DNA of 64,000 nucleotides from Nocardioides sp. Arc9.136. GTDB lineage: Bacteria > Actinomycetota > Actinomycetes > Propionibacteriales > Nocardioidaceae. This document shows, one piece after another, positions 32,078 to 40,551 of this stretch. Below the pieces are notes generated by a model. The model searched no databases and had not been told where the DNA came from. It saw only the letters and a list, made by a program, of their open reading frames with translations. The translations under genes and the position numbers were made by a program. Numbering within the stretch: the stretch's first letter is position 1; every line of letters starts with the position of its first letter. The DNA lies in the NCBI RefSeq assembly GCF_030506255.1, contig NZ_CP113431.1, forward strand, positions 2,482,001-2,546,000, given 5' to 3'.

Positions 32078-32128
32078 CGCGGCCGGGTCCGGCCCGCGGC
32101 CGGGTCCGGCCCGTGGCCGGGCCCGGCC
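32078..32128. terminator. three tandem 17-bp palindromes between convergent genes
   Basis: Three copies of CGCGGCCGGGTCCGGCC (third copy with two changes), each able to fold as GGCCGG/CCGGCC, fill the 67-base space between the PPOX stop (32074) and the MinD-like stop (32142). The position between converging genes suits a two-way terminator. Confidence 0.5.
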
Positions 32129-32141
32129 GTCGCTGGTCCGC

Positions 32142-33530
32142 TCAGAGCGCAGCGGCCATCCCCGCACAGGCCTTGAGCCACTGCATCCGGGTGGCGTGGG
32201 ACAGCGAGGCGTACGGCACGACCGACCCGGACACGAGCGCCGGGTCGTACGGCACCCGGTAGACCGCGCGCGTCCGCTGCTCGTAGACCTGGACCAGGTC
32301 GTGGGCCAGCTTGCTGTCGACCTGGGCGGAGGGGTCGGAGAGCACCGTGACCGTCTTGTGCTTGAGGTTCTGGTAGCCGGCGTCCTGCAGGGCGTCGAGC
32401 ATCCAGAGCCCGGAGTAGCCGGTGTCCTCGCGGACCGTGCTGGTCACGACGAGCAGGTCCGCGGCGTCGGCGGCGGCCAGCCAGTTCTCGGCGCGCATGT
32501 TGTTGCCGGTGTCGACGAGGATCACCCGGTAGAACCGCTCGAGCAGCTGGTGGACGGCCTGGAAGTCCTGCGCGCGGATCATGCCGGTCACGTCGGGGCG
32601 CTCGTCGGAGGCGAGCACGTCGAAGTGCGCGTCGCCCTGGGACCGGACGAAGGCCCCGAGGTCGCCGATCCGCGACTGGTAGACGTCGCTGAACCGGTTG
32701 AGGTCCTCCAGCAGCTCCCGGGTGGTGTTGCGGTGCGTGCTGCGCGTGCCCCGGATGCCGAGCGTGCCCCGCGTCTCGTTGTTGTCCCAGGCCACGACCC
32801 CGCCGCCGCGGACCGTGCCGAAGGTGTAGCCGGCGGCCAGCACGCCGGTCGTCTTGGCCGCACCGCCCTTGGGGTTGATGAAGGCGATCGTGCGAGGACC
32901 GTCGAAGTCGCGCTGGATCGTGCGGCGGTCGTTCTCGTAGGAGGTCTCCGCCGCACCCATCCGCGGGGAGACGAGCCCGCCGCTCCACCGCCGGACCTTG
33001 CCGCGCCAGCCCCAGCTGGCGGGCCCGTGGTCGACCTCGTCGGCGCGCCGGTCGAGGAAGTCGGTGGCCGTCATGAACCGGCGCGGCTCACCCGGCTCCC
33101 CCGACGGCGGCACGGCGTTGGTGCCGGCGGTCGAGGTGACCGGCGGCGTCGACGGGGCAGCCGGCGGTACGGCCGGCGGCGGCACCGGAGGTGCGGCCTG
33201 GGGCGGAGCAGCCGGAGGTGCGGCCGGCGGCGGCGTGGTGGGCCACGGGTTGGACTGCGGCGGCGCGCTCGGCGGCGGGCTGCTCGGCGGGGCCGACGTC
33301 GGGGCCTGCGGATGCACCTGCGGCACCTCGCGCGTGTGGTGCCGCTCGTCGGAGAGCGGGTCGGCCAGCGGATCGGCCAGGGGGTCGCCGAGCGGGTCGC
33401 TCAGCGGGTCCGCGCCGGCGCGCTGCCCGGCGGCGTACGCCCCGAGCTCCTCGGGGGTGTAGAGCCGGTCGCTGGTGTCGGAGAGGTCGTGCGCATCGGC
33501 CCGCTCGTGGGGGTCCTGCGGCTGGGTCAT
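32142..33530 (-). CDS. MinD/ParA-like ATPase with proline-rich N-terminus
   Basis: 462 residues. The first 210 are low complexity: a DPL(S/G/A) repeat of five units (41-61) followed by a Pro/Ala-rich part (75-135). From about 213 there is a ParA/MinD-type ATPase with deviant Walker A NPKGGAAKTT (219-228), VVAWDNNETRGTLG and VILVDTGNNMRAENW (Walker B). The form resembles the MinD-like ATPases with proline-rich tails linked to ESX secretion or polar organisation in actinobacteria, but no secretion gene is in view, so the role is open. ATG 33530 has GGAGG 9 bases upstream. It converges on the PPOX gene. Confidence 0.8.
   Translation of the reverse strand: MTQPQDPHERADAHDLSDTSDRLYTPEELGAYAAGQRAGADPLSDPLGDPLADPLADPLSDERHHTREVPQVHPQAPTSAPPSSPPPSAPPQSNPWPTTPPPAAPPAAPPQAAPPVPPPAVPPAAPSTPPVTSTAGTNAVPPSGEPGEPRRFMTATDFLDRRADEVDHGPASWGWRGKVRRWSGGLVSPRMGAAETSYENDRRTIQRDFDGPRTIAFINPKGGAAKTTGVLAAGYTFGTVRGGGVVAWDNNETRGTLGIRGTRSTHRNTTRELLEDLNRFSDVYQSRIGDLGAFVRSQGDAHFDVLASDERPDVTGMIRAQDFQAVHQLLERFYRVILVDTGNNMRAENWLAAADAADLLVVTSTVREDTGYSGLWMLDALQDAGYQNLKHKTVTVLSDPSAQVDSKLAHDLVQVYEQRTRAVYRVPYDPALVSGSVVPYASLSHATRMQWLKACAGMAAAL
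33348..33410 (-). repeat. in-frame 12-bp tandem repeat coding DPL(S/G/A)
   Basis: Five tandem units of a 12-base word encode the tetrapeptides DPLS, DPLG, DPLA, DPLA and DPLS in the MinD-like protein (residues 41-60). As each unit is a multiple of three, changes in copy number would keep the frame. No other function is visible. Confidence 0.6.
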
Positions 33531-33597
33531 CCGGGAAGTCCTCCGTCGTCGCGATCAGCGGTGCTCGTTCGTGCCGGGACCGGTGCGCCGGTCGCGG

Positions 33598-33627
33598 CTG
33601 CGGGGTTCCTTCCCCCGATCCCCGCAG
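33598..33627 (-). terminator. terminator-like hairpin after the flavoprotein unit
   Basis: CTGCGGGG and CCCCGCAG form a perfect 8-bp stem with a 14-base loop, starting 43 bases after the stop codon of the flavoprotein gene at 33670 and before the MinD-like gene. No T-tract. It could also shape the leader of the MinD-like mRNA, whose promoter I could not find. Confidence 0.45.
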
Positions 33628-33669
33628 GTCACACGTGCGCGGCGGGTCCGATCCACGGGCGGGGCGGGG

Positions 33670-35046
33670 TCAGAGGTCGAGGTCGCGCAGCGCGGTCTCG
33701 ACGGCCCGCTGGAAGGTCGGAAAGGGGAAGTGCATGCCGCGCAGGACGTCGACCGGCACCTCGGCGTGGACGGCGGTGGACAGCAGTCCCATCACCTCCC
33801 CGCCGTACGGCGACACGACCGTGCCGCCGACCAGCACCCCGCGGGCGGCGTCGGCCACGACCTTGACGACGCCCTCGTTGCCGGGCCCGTGCATCCAGCC
33901 CCGGCTGGAGCGCGGGACGTCGGCGAGCCCGACGCGCACGTCGACGCCGGCCGCGCGCGCCTGCTCCTCCGTCATCCCCACCGCGCCGACCTCGGGGTCG
34001 GTGAACGTCACGCGGGTCAGCCCGCGGTAGTCCGCGGGGCGCGCGGGGTGGCCGAGGACGTCGCCGACGACGCCGACGGCCTGGTACTTCGCGACGTGGG
34101 TGTAGGGGCCCTCCCCCGTGATGTCGCCGACGGCCCAGAGCCGCTCGCCGGCCCGCAGCCGGTCGTCGACCGCGACCGCGTCGGCCTCGGGGTCGAGGCC
34201 GACCGTCTCCAGGCCGGTGCCGCGCAGGTTGGCCCGGCGGCCGGTAGCGACCAGCAGCTGGTCGACGACGACCTCCTCCTGGCCCACCCGCAGCCGGAAC
34301 ACCCCGTCGACGTGCGAGACGGCCCGCACCTCCGCGCCGGTGCGCACGTCGAGACCCTCGCGGACGAAGGCCGCGGTCACCGCCGCGCTCGCCTCCGGCT
34401 CCTCCGGCCCGAGCAGCCGGGGGCCGGCCTCGAGCAGGGTGACCGCCGAGCCGAACCGGGCGAAGGCCTGCGCCAGCTCGGCGCCGATCGGGCCGCCGCC
34501 CAGCACCCCGAGCCGGGCGGGCGCCGTGGTGGCGTGGACGACCTCCTTGTTGGTCCAGTACGGCGTACCGGCCAGGCCGTCGATCGGCGGCACGGCCGCC
34601 TCGGTGCCGGTCGCGAGCACGACGCCGCGGGTGGCGACGTACGTCTCGGTGCCGCTGGACGTCTCGACGACGACGCGGCCGGGACCGTCGAGCCGGCCGC
34701 GGCCGCGGACCAGGCGGACGCCGGCCTCGCGCAGCGGTGCGCTGTGCCCGTCGTCGGTCCAGTCGTGGTTGGCCTCGCGGACCCGTCGCGCGGTCGGCCC
34801 GAGGTCCGGCTCGAGCGTCACCCTGCCGGCCAGCTCGTCGACGTGCCGGGCCTCGGCCAGCACGTGCGCGCCACGGATGATGAGCTTCGAGGGGGTGCAG
34901 CCCCAGAACGGGCACTCCCCGCCGACGAGGTCGCGCTCGACGCCGACGACGTCGAGGCCGGCGCGGGCCAGCTTGATCGCGGCGTGCTCGCCGCCGGCGC
35001 CGAGGCCCAGGACCACGACGTCGACCGCCTGCTCCGCGGCGCTCAT
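33670..35046 (-). CDS. FAD-dependent pyridine nucleotide-disulfide oxidoreductase, copy 1
   Basis: 458-residue flavoprotein of the dihydrolipoamide dehydrogenase/mercuric reductase family: FAD loop VVVLGLGAGGEHAA (10-23), redox-active disulfide GGECPFWGCTPSK with Cys45 and Cys50, NAD loop GVLGGGPIGAELAQAF, second FAD motif LWAVGDITGEGPYTHVA and the dimerisation domain with VTFTDPEVGAVGMTE. The C-terminal end FPFPTFQRAVETAL has no HxxE pair typical of lipoamide dehydrogenase, so it is not a proven member of an alpha-keto acid complex. The substrate is unknown. ATG 35046 overlaps the DUF1206 stop (ATGA). It is a paralogue of the protein at 35879-37270. Confidence 0.85.
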   Translation of the reverse strand: MSAAEQAVDVVVLGLGAGGEHAAIKLARAGLDVVGVERDLVGGECPFWGCTPSKLIIRGAHVLAEARHVDELAGRVTLEPDLGPTARRVREANHDWTDDGHSAPLREAGVRLVRGRGRLDGPGRVVVETSSGTETYVATRGVVLATGTEAAVPPIDGLAGTPYWTNKEVVHATTAPARLGVLGGGPIGAELAQAFARFGSAVTLLEAGPRLLGPEEPEASAAVTAAFVREGLDVRTGAEVRAVSHVDGVFRLRVGQEEVVVDQLLVATGRRANLRGTGLETVGLDPEADAVAVDDRLRAGERLWAVGDITGEGPYTHVAKYQAVGVVGDVLGHPARPADYRGLTRVTFTDPEVGAVGMTEEQARAAGVDVRVGLADVPRSSRGWMHGPGNEGVVKVVADAARGVLVGGTVVSPYGGEVMGLLSTAVHAEVPVDVLRGMHFPFPTFQRAVETALRDLDL

Positions 35047-35873
35047 CGCGACAGGTGCCGGGCCCGGGCGAAGGTGAACAGGCCGTAGCAGCCGATCCCC
35101 AGGCCGACGACGGTCAGCAGCACCGGCCCGAAGGGCTGGTCGAGGACCTCCTTCAGCGCCTGGTCGAGGCCGCCGGACTTCTTCGCGTCGTGGGTGACCG
35201 CGGCGTAGCAGAACAGCGCGCCGACGATCACGAGCGCGACCCCCTTGGCGGCGTGGCCGATCTTGCCGAGCCAGAGGTACGCCGTACCGGTGTCGCCGCT
35301 GCGGCCCTCGGCGCTGAGCTGCTCACGGAACTTCTCGGTCCAGGCGCGGACGCCCAGCCCGACGCCGTACCCGATGATCGCGAGGCCGACGAGGAAGACG
35401 AGCACCTGCCCGAACGGCAGGTCCAGCAGCTTCGCGGTGAGCGTGTCCTCGGAGGACCGCTTCCCGCCGCCCCCGCCGGAGCCGGTCGCCACGCGCAGCG
35501 CGCTGATGCCGATGGCGGCGTACAGCACGCCCTTGCCCGCCGAGGTGAGCCGCTTGCGGAGCCGGGTGGCGCCCTCCTCGTCGCGGTGGCCGGCCGCCGC
35601 CTCGAGCGCCCGCCACAGCACGAGCACGAACATCCCGATGGCGACCAGCCAGACGAGCACCTTGCCGAAGGGCTGCTGCGCCAGCTCGCGCACCGCACCG
35701 CTCGTCGACGCCTCACCCTCGCGGTCCCCGAGGGCGAGCTGCACGGCGAGCCAGGCGATGACGACGTAGACCAGCCCGTAGGCGACCAGCCCCGCCCGCA
35801 CCGCGCCGTCGAACCAGGTGCTGTCGTCGGCGCGACGCGCCGTCTGCTTGGCGTTCTGCTGGAGGTCGTTCAC
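35043..35873 (-). CDS. DUF1206 membrane protein
   Basis: 276 residues with six predicted membrane segments in three pairs (about 27-48, 70-90, 113-130, 155-176, 207-226, 248-270). Each second helix begins with the repeated word QPFGKVL, LPFGQVL or QPFGPVL, the threefold repeat of DUF1206. Function unknown. GTG 35873 is 5 bases after the stop of the upstream flavoprotein, and the end overlaps the next flavoprotein gene, so the three genes are made together. The membrane protein may be the partner through which the flavoproteins meet the membrane; this is inference. Confidence 0.88.
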   Translation of the reverse strand: MNDLQQNAKQTARRADDSTWFDGAVRAGLVAYGLVYVVIAWLAVQLALGDREGEASTSGAVRELAQQPFGKVLVWLVAIGMFVLVLWRALEAAAGHRDEEGATRLRKRLTSAGKGVLYAAIGISALRVATGSGGGGGKRSSEDTLTAKLLDLPFGQVLVFLVGLAIIGYGVGLGVRAWTEKFREQLSAEGRSGDTGTAYLWLGKIGHAAKGVALVIVGALFCYAAVTHDAKKSGGLDQALKEVLDQPFGPVLLTVVGLGIGCYGLFTFARARHLSR

Positions 35874-35878
35874 GCAGG

Positions 35879-37270
35879 TCAGATACCCAGGTCGGCCAGC
35901 GCGGACTCGATCGCGCGGTGGAACGTCGGGTAGGCGTAGACCATCGAGCGCAGGACGTCCACGGGCACGGCCGCGTGGACCGCCACGGCGAGCGCGCCGA
36001 GCACCTCTCCCCCGGCCGGCCCGACCACGGTCGCGCCCACCAGCACGCCCCGGTCGGCGTCGGCGACCACCTTGACCAGCCCGGTGGCGCCGGGGCCGTG
36101 GACGAACCCGCGGGAGGACTGCTCCATCGGCGTCGAGCCGGTGGCGACCCGCAGCCCGGCGTCCCGCGCCTGCTGCTCGGTCAGCCCGACCCCGGCGACC
36201 TCGGGATCGGTGAACGTCACGTGCGGCACCGCGTGGTACGACGCCGGCGGGCCGTCCTGCTCGAGCAGGTCGCGCAGCGCGATCGCCGACTGGTACATCG
36301 ACACGTGGGTGTAGGCGCCCTTGCCGGTGACGTCGCCGAGCACCCACAGGCCGTCGGCGGCGCGCAGCCGCTCGTCGACCTCCACGGTGCGGACACCAGG
36401 GTCCAGCCCGACCGTCTCGAGGCCGAGCCCGTCGAGGTTCGGGGTGCGGCCGGCGGCCACCAGCAGCCGGTCGCCGGTCACCCGGTCCTCGCCCACGGTG
36501 ACGGTGAAGCCGCCGTCGGCGTACGCCACCTCGCGCACGTCGGCGCCGGTCACGATCCGGACGCCCTCGTCGAGGAGCACGCGCTCCAGGGCGGCGGAGG
36601 CCTCCGGCTCGTCGTGGGGCAGCAGGTGCTCGTTGTGCTGCAGCAGGGTTACGCGCGTGCCGAACCGGGCGAAAACCTGCGCCAGCTCGCAGCCAATCGG
36701 CCCGCCGCCGACGACCACCAGCGAGGCCGGGGCCTCGGTGGCACGGACGGCGTCGCGGTTGGACCACCACGGGGTGCCCTCGAGGCCCGGGACGGGGACC
36801 TGCGCCGGCCGGGTGCCGGGGTTGAGGACCACACCACGCCTGGCGGTGTAGACCCGGGTGGAGCCGTCCCGCAGCTCGACCACCACGCGACGTGCGCCGT
36901 CGAGCCGGCCGATGCCGTGGTGGACGGTGGCACCCGCGTCCTCGAGGCGCCGCACGGCGACGGTGTCGTCCCAGTCGTCGGTGGCCTCCTCGCGGATGCG
37001 GCGGGCCACCGGCGCCCAGGAGGCGGTCACCTCCACGTCGCCCGCCAGGGTGCCGGCCCGCCTGGCCTCGGCGAGGCTGTCGGCGGCGCGCAGCATCATC
37101 TTGGACGGGATGCACCCGTAGTAGGGGCACTCACCCCCGACGAGGTGCTTGTCGACCGCCACGACCTCGAGGCCGGCCTTCGCCGCGCCCGTCGCCAGGG
37201 CCTCGCCGCCCGGCCCCAGGCCGATGACGACGAGGTCCACCTCGTGCTCCTGCTGCTCTCCGGTGCTCAC
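35879..37270 (-). CDS. FAD-dependent pyridine nucleotide-disulfide oxidoreductase, copy 2
   Basis: 463 residues, same family and domain order as the protein at 33670-35046: VVIGLGPGGEALA (14-26), redox disulfide GGECPYYGCIPSK with Cys48 and Cys53, VVGGGPIGCELAQVF, LWVLGDVTGKGAYTHVS and VTFTDPEVAGVGLTE. The C-terminal end reads YAYPTFHRAIESALADL. The two proteins align along their whole length and have many identical blocks (for example ELAQ.FARFG, RGVVL, GPG..G.VKVVAD), so they arose by duplication. GTG 37270 is the first gene of the three-gene unit; no TANNNT box is visible before it. Confidence 0.85.
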   Translation of the reverse strand: MSTGEQQEHEVDLVVIGLGPGGEALATGAAKAGLEVVAVDKHLVGGECPYYGCIPSKMMLRAADSLAEARRAGTLAGDVEVTASWAPVARRIREEATDDWDDTVAVRRLEDAGATVHHGIGRLDGARRVVVELRDGSTRVYTARRGVVLNPGTRPAQVPVPGLEGTPWWSNRDAVRATEAPASLVVVGGGPIGCELAQVFARFGTRVTLLQHNEHLLPHDEPEASAALERVLLDEGVRIVTGADVREVAYADGGFTVTVGEDRVTGDRLLVAAGRTPNLDGLGLETVGLDPGVRTVEVDERLRAADGLWVLGDVTGKGAYTHVSMYQSAIALRDLLEQDGPPASYHAVPHVTFTDPEVAGVGLTEQQARDAGLRVATGSTPMEQSSRGFVHGPGATGLVKVVADADRGVLVGATVVGPAGGEVLGALAVAVHAAVPVDVLRSMVYAYPTFHRAIESALADLGI

Positions 37271-37321
37271 CGCGCCAGCATGGCGCGTCGCGCAAGGAGC
37301 CGCGCACGGGGCCGTGCAGGA

Positions 37322-37352
37322 GGCCGCCCGGCGCTGCTCGCGCCGGACGGCC
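37322..37352 (-). terminator. hairpin after nusB
   Basis: GGCCGCCCGGCG and CGCCGGACGGCC form a 12-bp stem with one wobble and a 7-base loop, beginning 21 bases after the nusB stop codon on the minus strand. It has the position and strength of a terminator but no T-tract, a form often seen in high-GC bacteria. Confidence 0.5.
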
Positions 37353-37373
37353 CCGGAGGGCCGTGGAGGGGCC

Positions 37374-37793
37374 TCAGCCCAGGCTCGCCCGGTCGCGCGA
37401 CAGCGCGCCGAGGATGCCGTTCACGAACTGCGGGGAGTCGTCGGTCGACAGGTCGCGCACCAGGGCCATGGCCTCGCTGATCGCCACGGTGTCGGGGACG
37501 TCCTCGGCGTAGAGCAGCTCCCACAGCCCCAGACGCAGCACGTTGCGGTCGACCGCCGGCATCCGCTCGAGGGTCCAGCCCTCGGAGTACTGCCGCAGCA
37601 GCCCGTCGATGCGTCCCTGGTGCTCGACCACGCCGCGCACCAGCGTCTCGGTGTAGGCGTTGGTCGGGCCCTCGCCCTCGGCGATCGCCCGCTCCAGCGC
37701 CTCGACCGGCGACTCCGCGCGCATGTCGGAGGCGTAGAGGACGTCGAGCGCGCGCTTGCGGGCCTTGGACCGGGCCGTCGAACGAGCCACCAT
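37374..37793 (-). CDS. nusB: transcription antitermination factor NusB
   Basis: RNA-binding helical protein that works with NusE (S10) at boxA in rRNA operons. The 139 residues show the NusB core: ARSKARKRALDVLYASDM (8-25), YTETLVRGVVEHQGRID, WTLERMPAVDRNVLRLGLWE (20 residues) and AVALVRD-like AISEAMALVRDLSTDDSPQF ending in VNGILG. ATG 37793 shares one base with the efp stop (TGATG), so it is coupled to efp, the common bacterial order. Confidence 0.96.
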   Translation of the reverse strand: MVARSTARSKARKRALDVLYASDMRAESPVEALERAIAEGEGPTNAYTETLVRGVVEHQGRIDGLLRQYSEGWTLERMPAVDRNVLRLGLWELLYAEDVPDTVAISEAMALVRDLSTDDSPQFVNGILGALSRDRASLG

Positions 37794-38356
37794 CAGGACT
37801 TGACGCGTCCCAGGTAGGAGGAGTCGCGGGTGTCGACCTTGACCTTCTCGCCCTGGTTGATGAAGAGCGGGACCTGGATCTCGTGACCGGTCTCGAGCGT
37901 CGCCGGCTTGGTACGACCGGTCGCGGAGTCGCCGGCGAGGCCGGGCTCGGTGAAGGTGATCAGCAGCTCGACCGAGGCGGGCATCTCGATGAAGAGGACG
38001 CGGCCCTCGTTGGTGGCCACGATGACCTCCTGGTTCTCCAGGAGGAAGTTCTGGGCGTCGCCGACGATCTCCGGCGCGACCTCGAGCTGGTCGTAGCTCT
38101 GGACGTCCATGAACACGAACGACGTGCCGTCGTTGTAGAGGTACTGCATCGTGCGGCGGTCGACCGTGGCGGTCTCGACCTTGGTGCCGGCGTTGAAGGT
38201 CTTGTCGACGTTCTTGCCCGACTCGACGTTGCGGAGCTTGGTGCGCACGAAGGCGGGGCCCTTGCCCGGCTTGACGTGCTGGAACTCCACCACGGACCAG
38301 AGCTGCCCGTCGATGTTGAGGACCATGCCGTTCTTGAGGTCGTTCGTCGTTGCCAT
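37793..38356 (-). CDS. efp: elongation factor P
   Basis: Helps ribosomes form Pro-Pro bonds. The 187 residues contain three beta-barrel domains. The tip loop reads [13 protein letters not shown] with Lys32 at the site modified in some bacteria; the Pro residues around it fit the actinobacterial form. The C-terminal oligonucleotide-binding domain ends [19 protein letters not shown] 38356; nusB follows in overlap. The leader of about 74 bases starts at a -10 box at 38443. Confidence 0.97.
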   Translation of the reverse strand: MATTNDLKNGMVLNIDGQLWSVVEFQHVKPGKGPAFVRTKLRNVESGKNVDKTFNAGTKVETATVDRRTMQYLYNDGTSFVFMDVQSYDQLEVAPEIVGDAQNFLLENQEVIVATNEGRVLFIEMPASVELLITFTEPGLAGDSATGRTKPATLETGHEIQVPLFINQGEKVKVDTRDSSYLGRVKS

Positions 38357-38437
38357 GCGCGCGTGTCAGCCTTCGTCGTCCGGTGGGCAGGAGGTGCTCG
38401 CGGCCGCCCTCACGGGCGCCTCCGGGCACGGCGCACG

Positions 38438-38443
38438 AGTCTA
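38438..38443 (-). promoter_or_regulatory. predicted -10 box of efp-nusB
   Basis: Minus-strand TAGACT (38443 to 38438), fitting TANNNT and equal to the box before def and rpe. It lies in the 125-base space after aroQ. Transcription would start near 38430. No good -35 box. Confidence 0.45.
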
Positions 38444-38452
38444 CCGGCGCTG

Positions 38453-38466
38453 CGGGGCTCTCCCCG
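38453..38466 (-). terminator. short hairpin after aroQ
   Basis: CGGGG-CTCT-CCCCG, a 5-bp stem 16 bases after the aroQ stop codon. It overlaps the -35 zone of the efp promoter. Weak terminator candidate for the long rarA-aroQ unit. Confidence 0.3.
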
Positions 38467-38481
38467 AATGCGCAGGCGGAG

Positions 38482-38910
38482 TCAGGCGCGGGCGAGGACC
38501 CCGAGGGCGGTGCGGTACCCCTCGACGCCCTGGCCCGCGACGACCTCGACGGCGTACGGCGTGACCACCGAGTGGTGGCGGAACTCCTCCGGCCGCGACC
38601 GCGGGTCGGAGATGTGCACCTCGACCAGCGGCGCCTCGAGCTGCGCGCAGGCGTCGAGGACGGCGTAGGAGTAGTGCGTCCACGCGGCCGCGTTGAGCAC
38701 GACCGGTGTGCGCTCGTCGGCCGCCTCGTTGAGCCAGTCGACCATCACGCCCTCGTGGTTGGTCTGCCGCACCTCGACCTCGAGGCCGAGGTCGCCGCCC
38801 CACGACACGCACAGCGCCGCGAGCTCCTCGTGGGTGGTGGTGCCGTAGATCTCCGGCTGCCGCCGCCCGAGCCGGCCCAGGTTGGGGCCGTTGAGGACGA
38901 GGACCCTCAC
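38482..38910 (-). CDS. aroQ: 3-dehydroquinate dehydratase (type II)
   Basis: Third step of the shikimate pathway; dodecameric type II enzyme. GTG 38910 gives 142 residues starting [17 protein letters not shown] with the catalytic Arg and Tyr22 in the flexible lid (RQPEIYG), then [24 protein letters not shown] and the catalytic His in [11 protein letters not shown]. The frame upstream is only aroB in another frame. The GTG overlaps the aroB stop by 4 bases. Last gene of the aro block. Confidence 0.96.
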   Translation of the reverse strand: MRVLVLNGPNLGRLGRRQPEIYGTTTHEELAALCVSWGGDLGLEVEVRQTNHEGVMVDWLNEAADERTPVVLNAAAWTHYSYAVLDACAQLEAPLVEVHISDPRSRPEEFRHHSVVTPYAVEVVAGQGVEGYRTALGVLARA

Positions 38911-40049
38911 TCCTCCTCCGCCTCGTCGGGGTCGATCTGGAGGAGCTCGTACGCCGCGCGCAGGTTCTCCTCGGACGGCCCGGCGAGCACCGCGGGGCGG
39001 GCGACGTCGTCGAGCACGACGAACCGCAGCTGCGAGCCGCGCGCCTTCTTGTCGACCTTCATCAGCTCGTGCACGTCCTCGAACGTCGGGCCGGACATGC
39101 CGGTGGGCAGGCCGAACCGGCCGAACGCCTCGCGGTGGCGCTGCACCAGGTCCTCGGAGATCCGCCCCTCGAGGCGCGCCAGCTCGGCGACGTACACCGC
39201 GCCCAGGGCGACCGCCTCGCCGTGGCGGATGCTGTAGCCGCTGAGCTGCTCGATCGCGTGGCCCAGCGTGTGGCCGTAGTTGAGCACCTCGCGGCCGGGG
39301 TGGCCGTCGCGGCCGCCGGTCTCGCGCAGGTCCTCGACGACGACGTCGATCTTCACCCGGATCGCCCGCTCGACCAGCTCGCGCAGCACGGGGTCGCCGA
39401 CCGACAGCGCGCCGGGGTCGATGGACTCCACCAGGCGCAGGATCTCGGGGTCGGCGATGAAGCCGCACTTGACGACCTCGGCCAGGCCCGAGGCCAGCTC
39501 CTCCCCGGCGAGGGTGTGCAGGTAGGAGAGGTCGCAGAGCACGCCGGCGGGCTCGTGGAAGGCGCCGACCAGGTTCTTGCCGGTGGCGGTGTTGACGGCG
39601 GTCTTGCCGCCGACCGCCGCGTCGACCATCGCCAGCAGCGTGGTCGGCACGTGCACGACCCGCACGCCGCGCAGCCAGGTGGCGGCCACGAAGCCGCCCA
39701 GGTCGGTGGTCGCGCCGCCGCCGAGGGTGACGACCACGTCGGAGCGGGTGAAGCCCTCGTCGCCGAGCGCGTCCCAGATCTCCGAGGCGACCTCGGCGGT
39801 CTTGCACTCCTCGCCCTCGGGCACGGCGAAGACCAGCACCTCGCGGTCCTGGAGCTGGTCGGTGAGCGCCTCGGCGAACGGCTCGAGCCGGGTGTCGACC
39901 ACGACGGCGATCCGTTCCGCGGCGTCGCCGACCATCGCCGGCAGGCGGCCGGCCAGGCCGGTGCCGACGACGACGTCGTACGGCGAGGCGCCGCCCACGT
40001 GCAGCGTGGTCTCGGTCGCGGCGGTCGCGTCAGCGGCGTGGTCAGTCAC
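38907..40049 (-). CDS. aroB: 3-dehydroquinate synthase
   Basis: Second shikimate step, NAD- and metal-dependent. With GTG 40049 it has 380 residues: N-terminal NAD domain with [20 protein letters not shown] (20 residues), [20 protein letters not shown] with the conserved Lys in [17 protein letters not shown], and the metal ligands Glu in LAEVVKCG and His in [12 protein letters not shown] and [10 protein letters not shown] longer open frame upstream overlaps aroK and has no similarity. It overlaps aroK by 8 bases. Confidence 0.97.
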   Translation of the reverse strand: MTDHAADATAATETTLHVGGASPYDVVVGTGLAGRLPAMVGDAAERIAVVVDTRLEPFAEALTDQLQDREVLVFAVPEGEECKTAEVASEIWDALGDEGFTRSDVVVTLGGGATTDLGGFVAATWLRGVRVVHVPTTLLAMVDAAVGGKTAVNTATGKNLVGAFHEPAGVLCDLSYLHTLAGEELASGLAEVVKCGFIADPEILRLVESIDPGALSVGDPVLRELVERAIRVKIDVVVEDLRETGGRDGHPGREVLNYGHTLGHAIEQLSGYSIRHGEAVALGAVYVAELARLEGRISEDLVQRHREAFGRFGLPTGMSGPTFEDVHELMKVDKKARGSQLRFVVLDDVARPAVLAGPSEENLRAAYELLQIDPDEAEEE

Positions 40050-40551
40050 GGTGGAGGGCCTCCAGGATCTCGTCGGCGACCTCGGCAGGGGTGCGCCCGT
40101 CGGTGTCGACGACCAGGGTGGCCACCGACTCGTACACCGGCGTCCGCTCGTCGAGCAGCGCCTTGACCCGGGACCGTACGCCACCGACCAGCAGCGGCCT
40201 CGACGTGCCGAGGCCGACCCGCTTGACGGCGTCGGCGAGACCGACCCGGAGGAACACCACCGGGTGGCCCGCGAGCCGCTCACGGGTCGCCGGGTCGAGC
40301 ACCGCTCCCCCGCCGAGGGCGAGCACGCCGTCGTGCTCGGCGAGGGCCGTCGCCACGGCGGCCGCCTCGAGGCGGCGGAAGTGCGCCTCGCCGGAGTCCA
40401 CGAAGATGTCGGAGACCGAGCGGCCCTCGACCGCCTCGACGTCCTGGTCGGTGTCGCGAGCGGCGACGCCCCAGGCTTCCGCCAGCACCGCGGCCACGGT
40501 GGTCTTGCCGGCGCCCATCGGGCCGACCAGCACCGCGCGGGGTCCGGTCAT
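40042..40551 (-). CDS. aroK: shikimate kinase
   Basis: Phosphorylates shikimate at the 3-position. The 169 residues show Walker [10 protein letters not shown] (10-18), DTDQDVE with the shikimate-binding Asp, FRRLEAAAV with the conserved Arg-Glu, [14 protein letters not shown] and the lid TSRPLL. ATG 40551 overlaps the aroC stop (ATGA). Its end overlaps aroB. Confidence 0.97.
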   Translation of the reverse strand: MTGPRAVLVGPMGAGKTTVAAVLAEAWGVAARDTDQDVEAVEGRSVSDIFVDSGEAHFRRLEAAAVATALAEHDGVLALGGGAVLDPATRERLAGHPVVFLRVGLADAVKRVGLGTSRPLLVGGVRSRVKALLDERTPVYESVATLVVDTDGRTPAEVADEILEALHRD

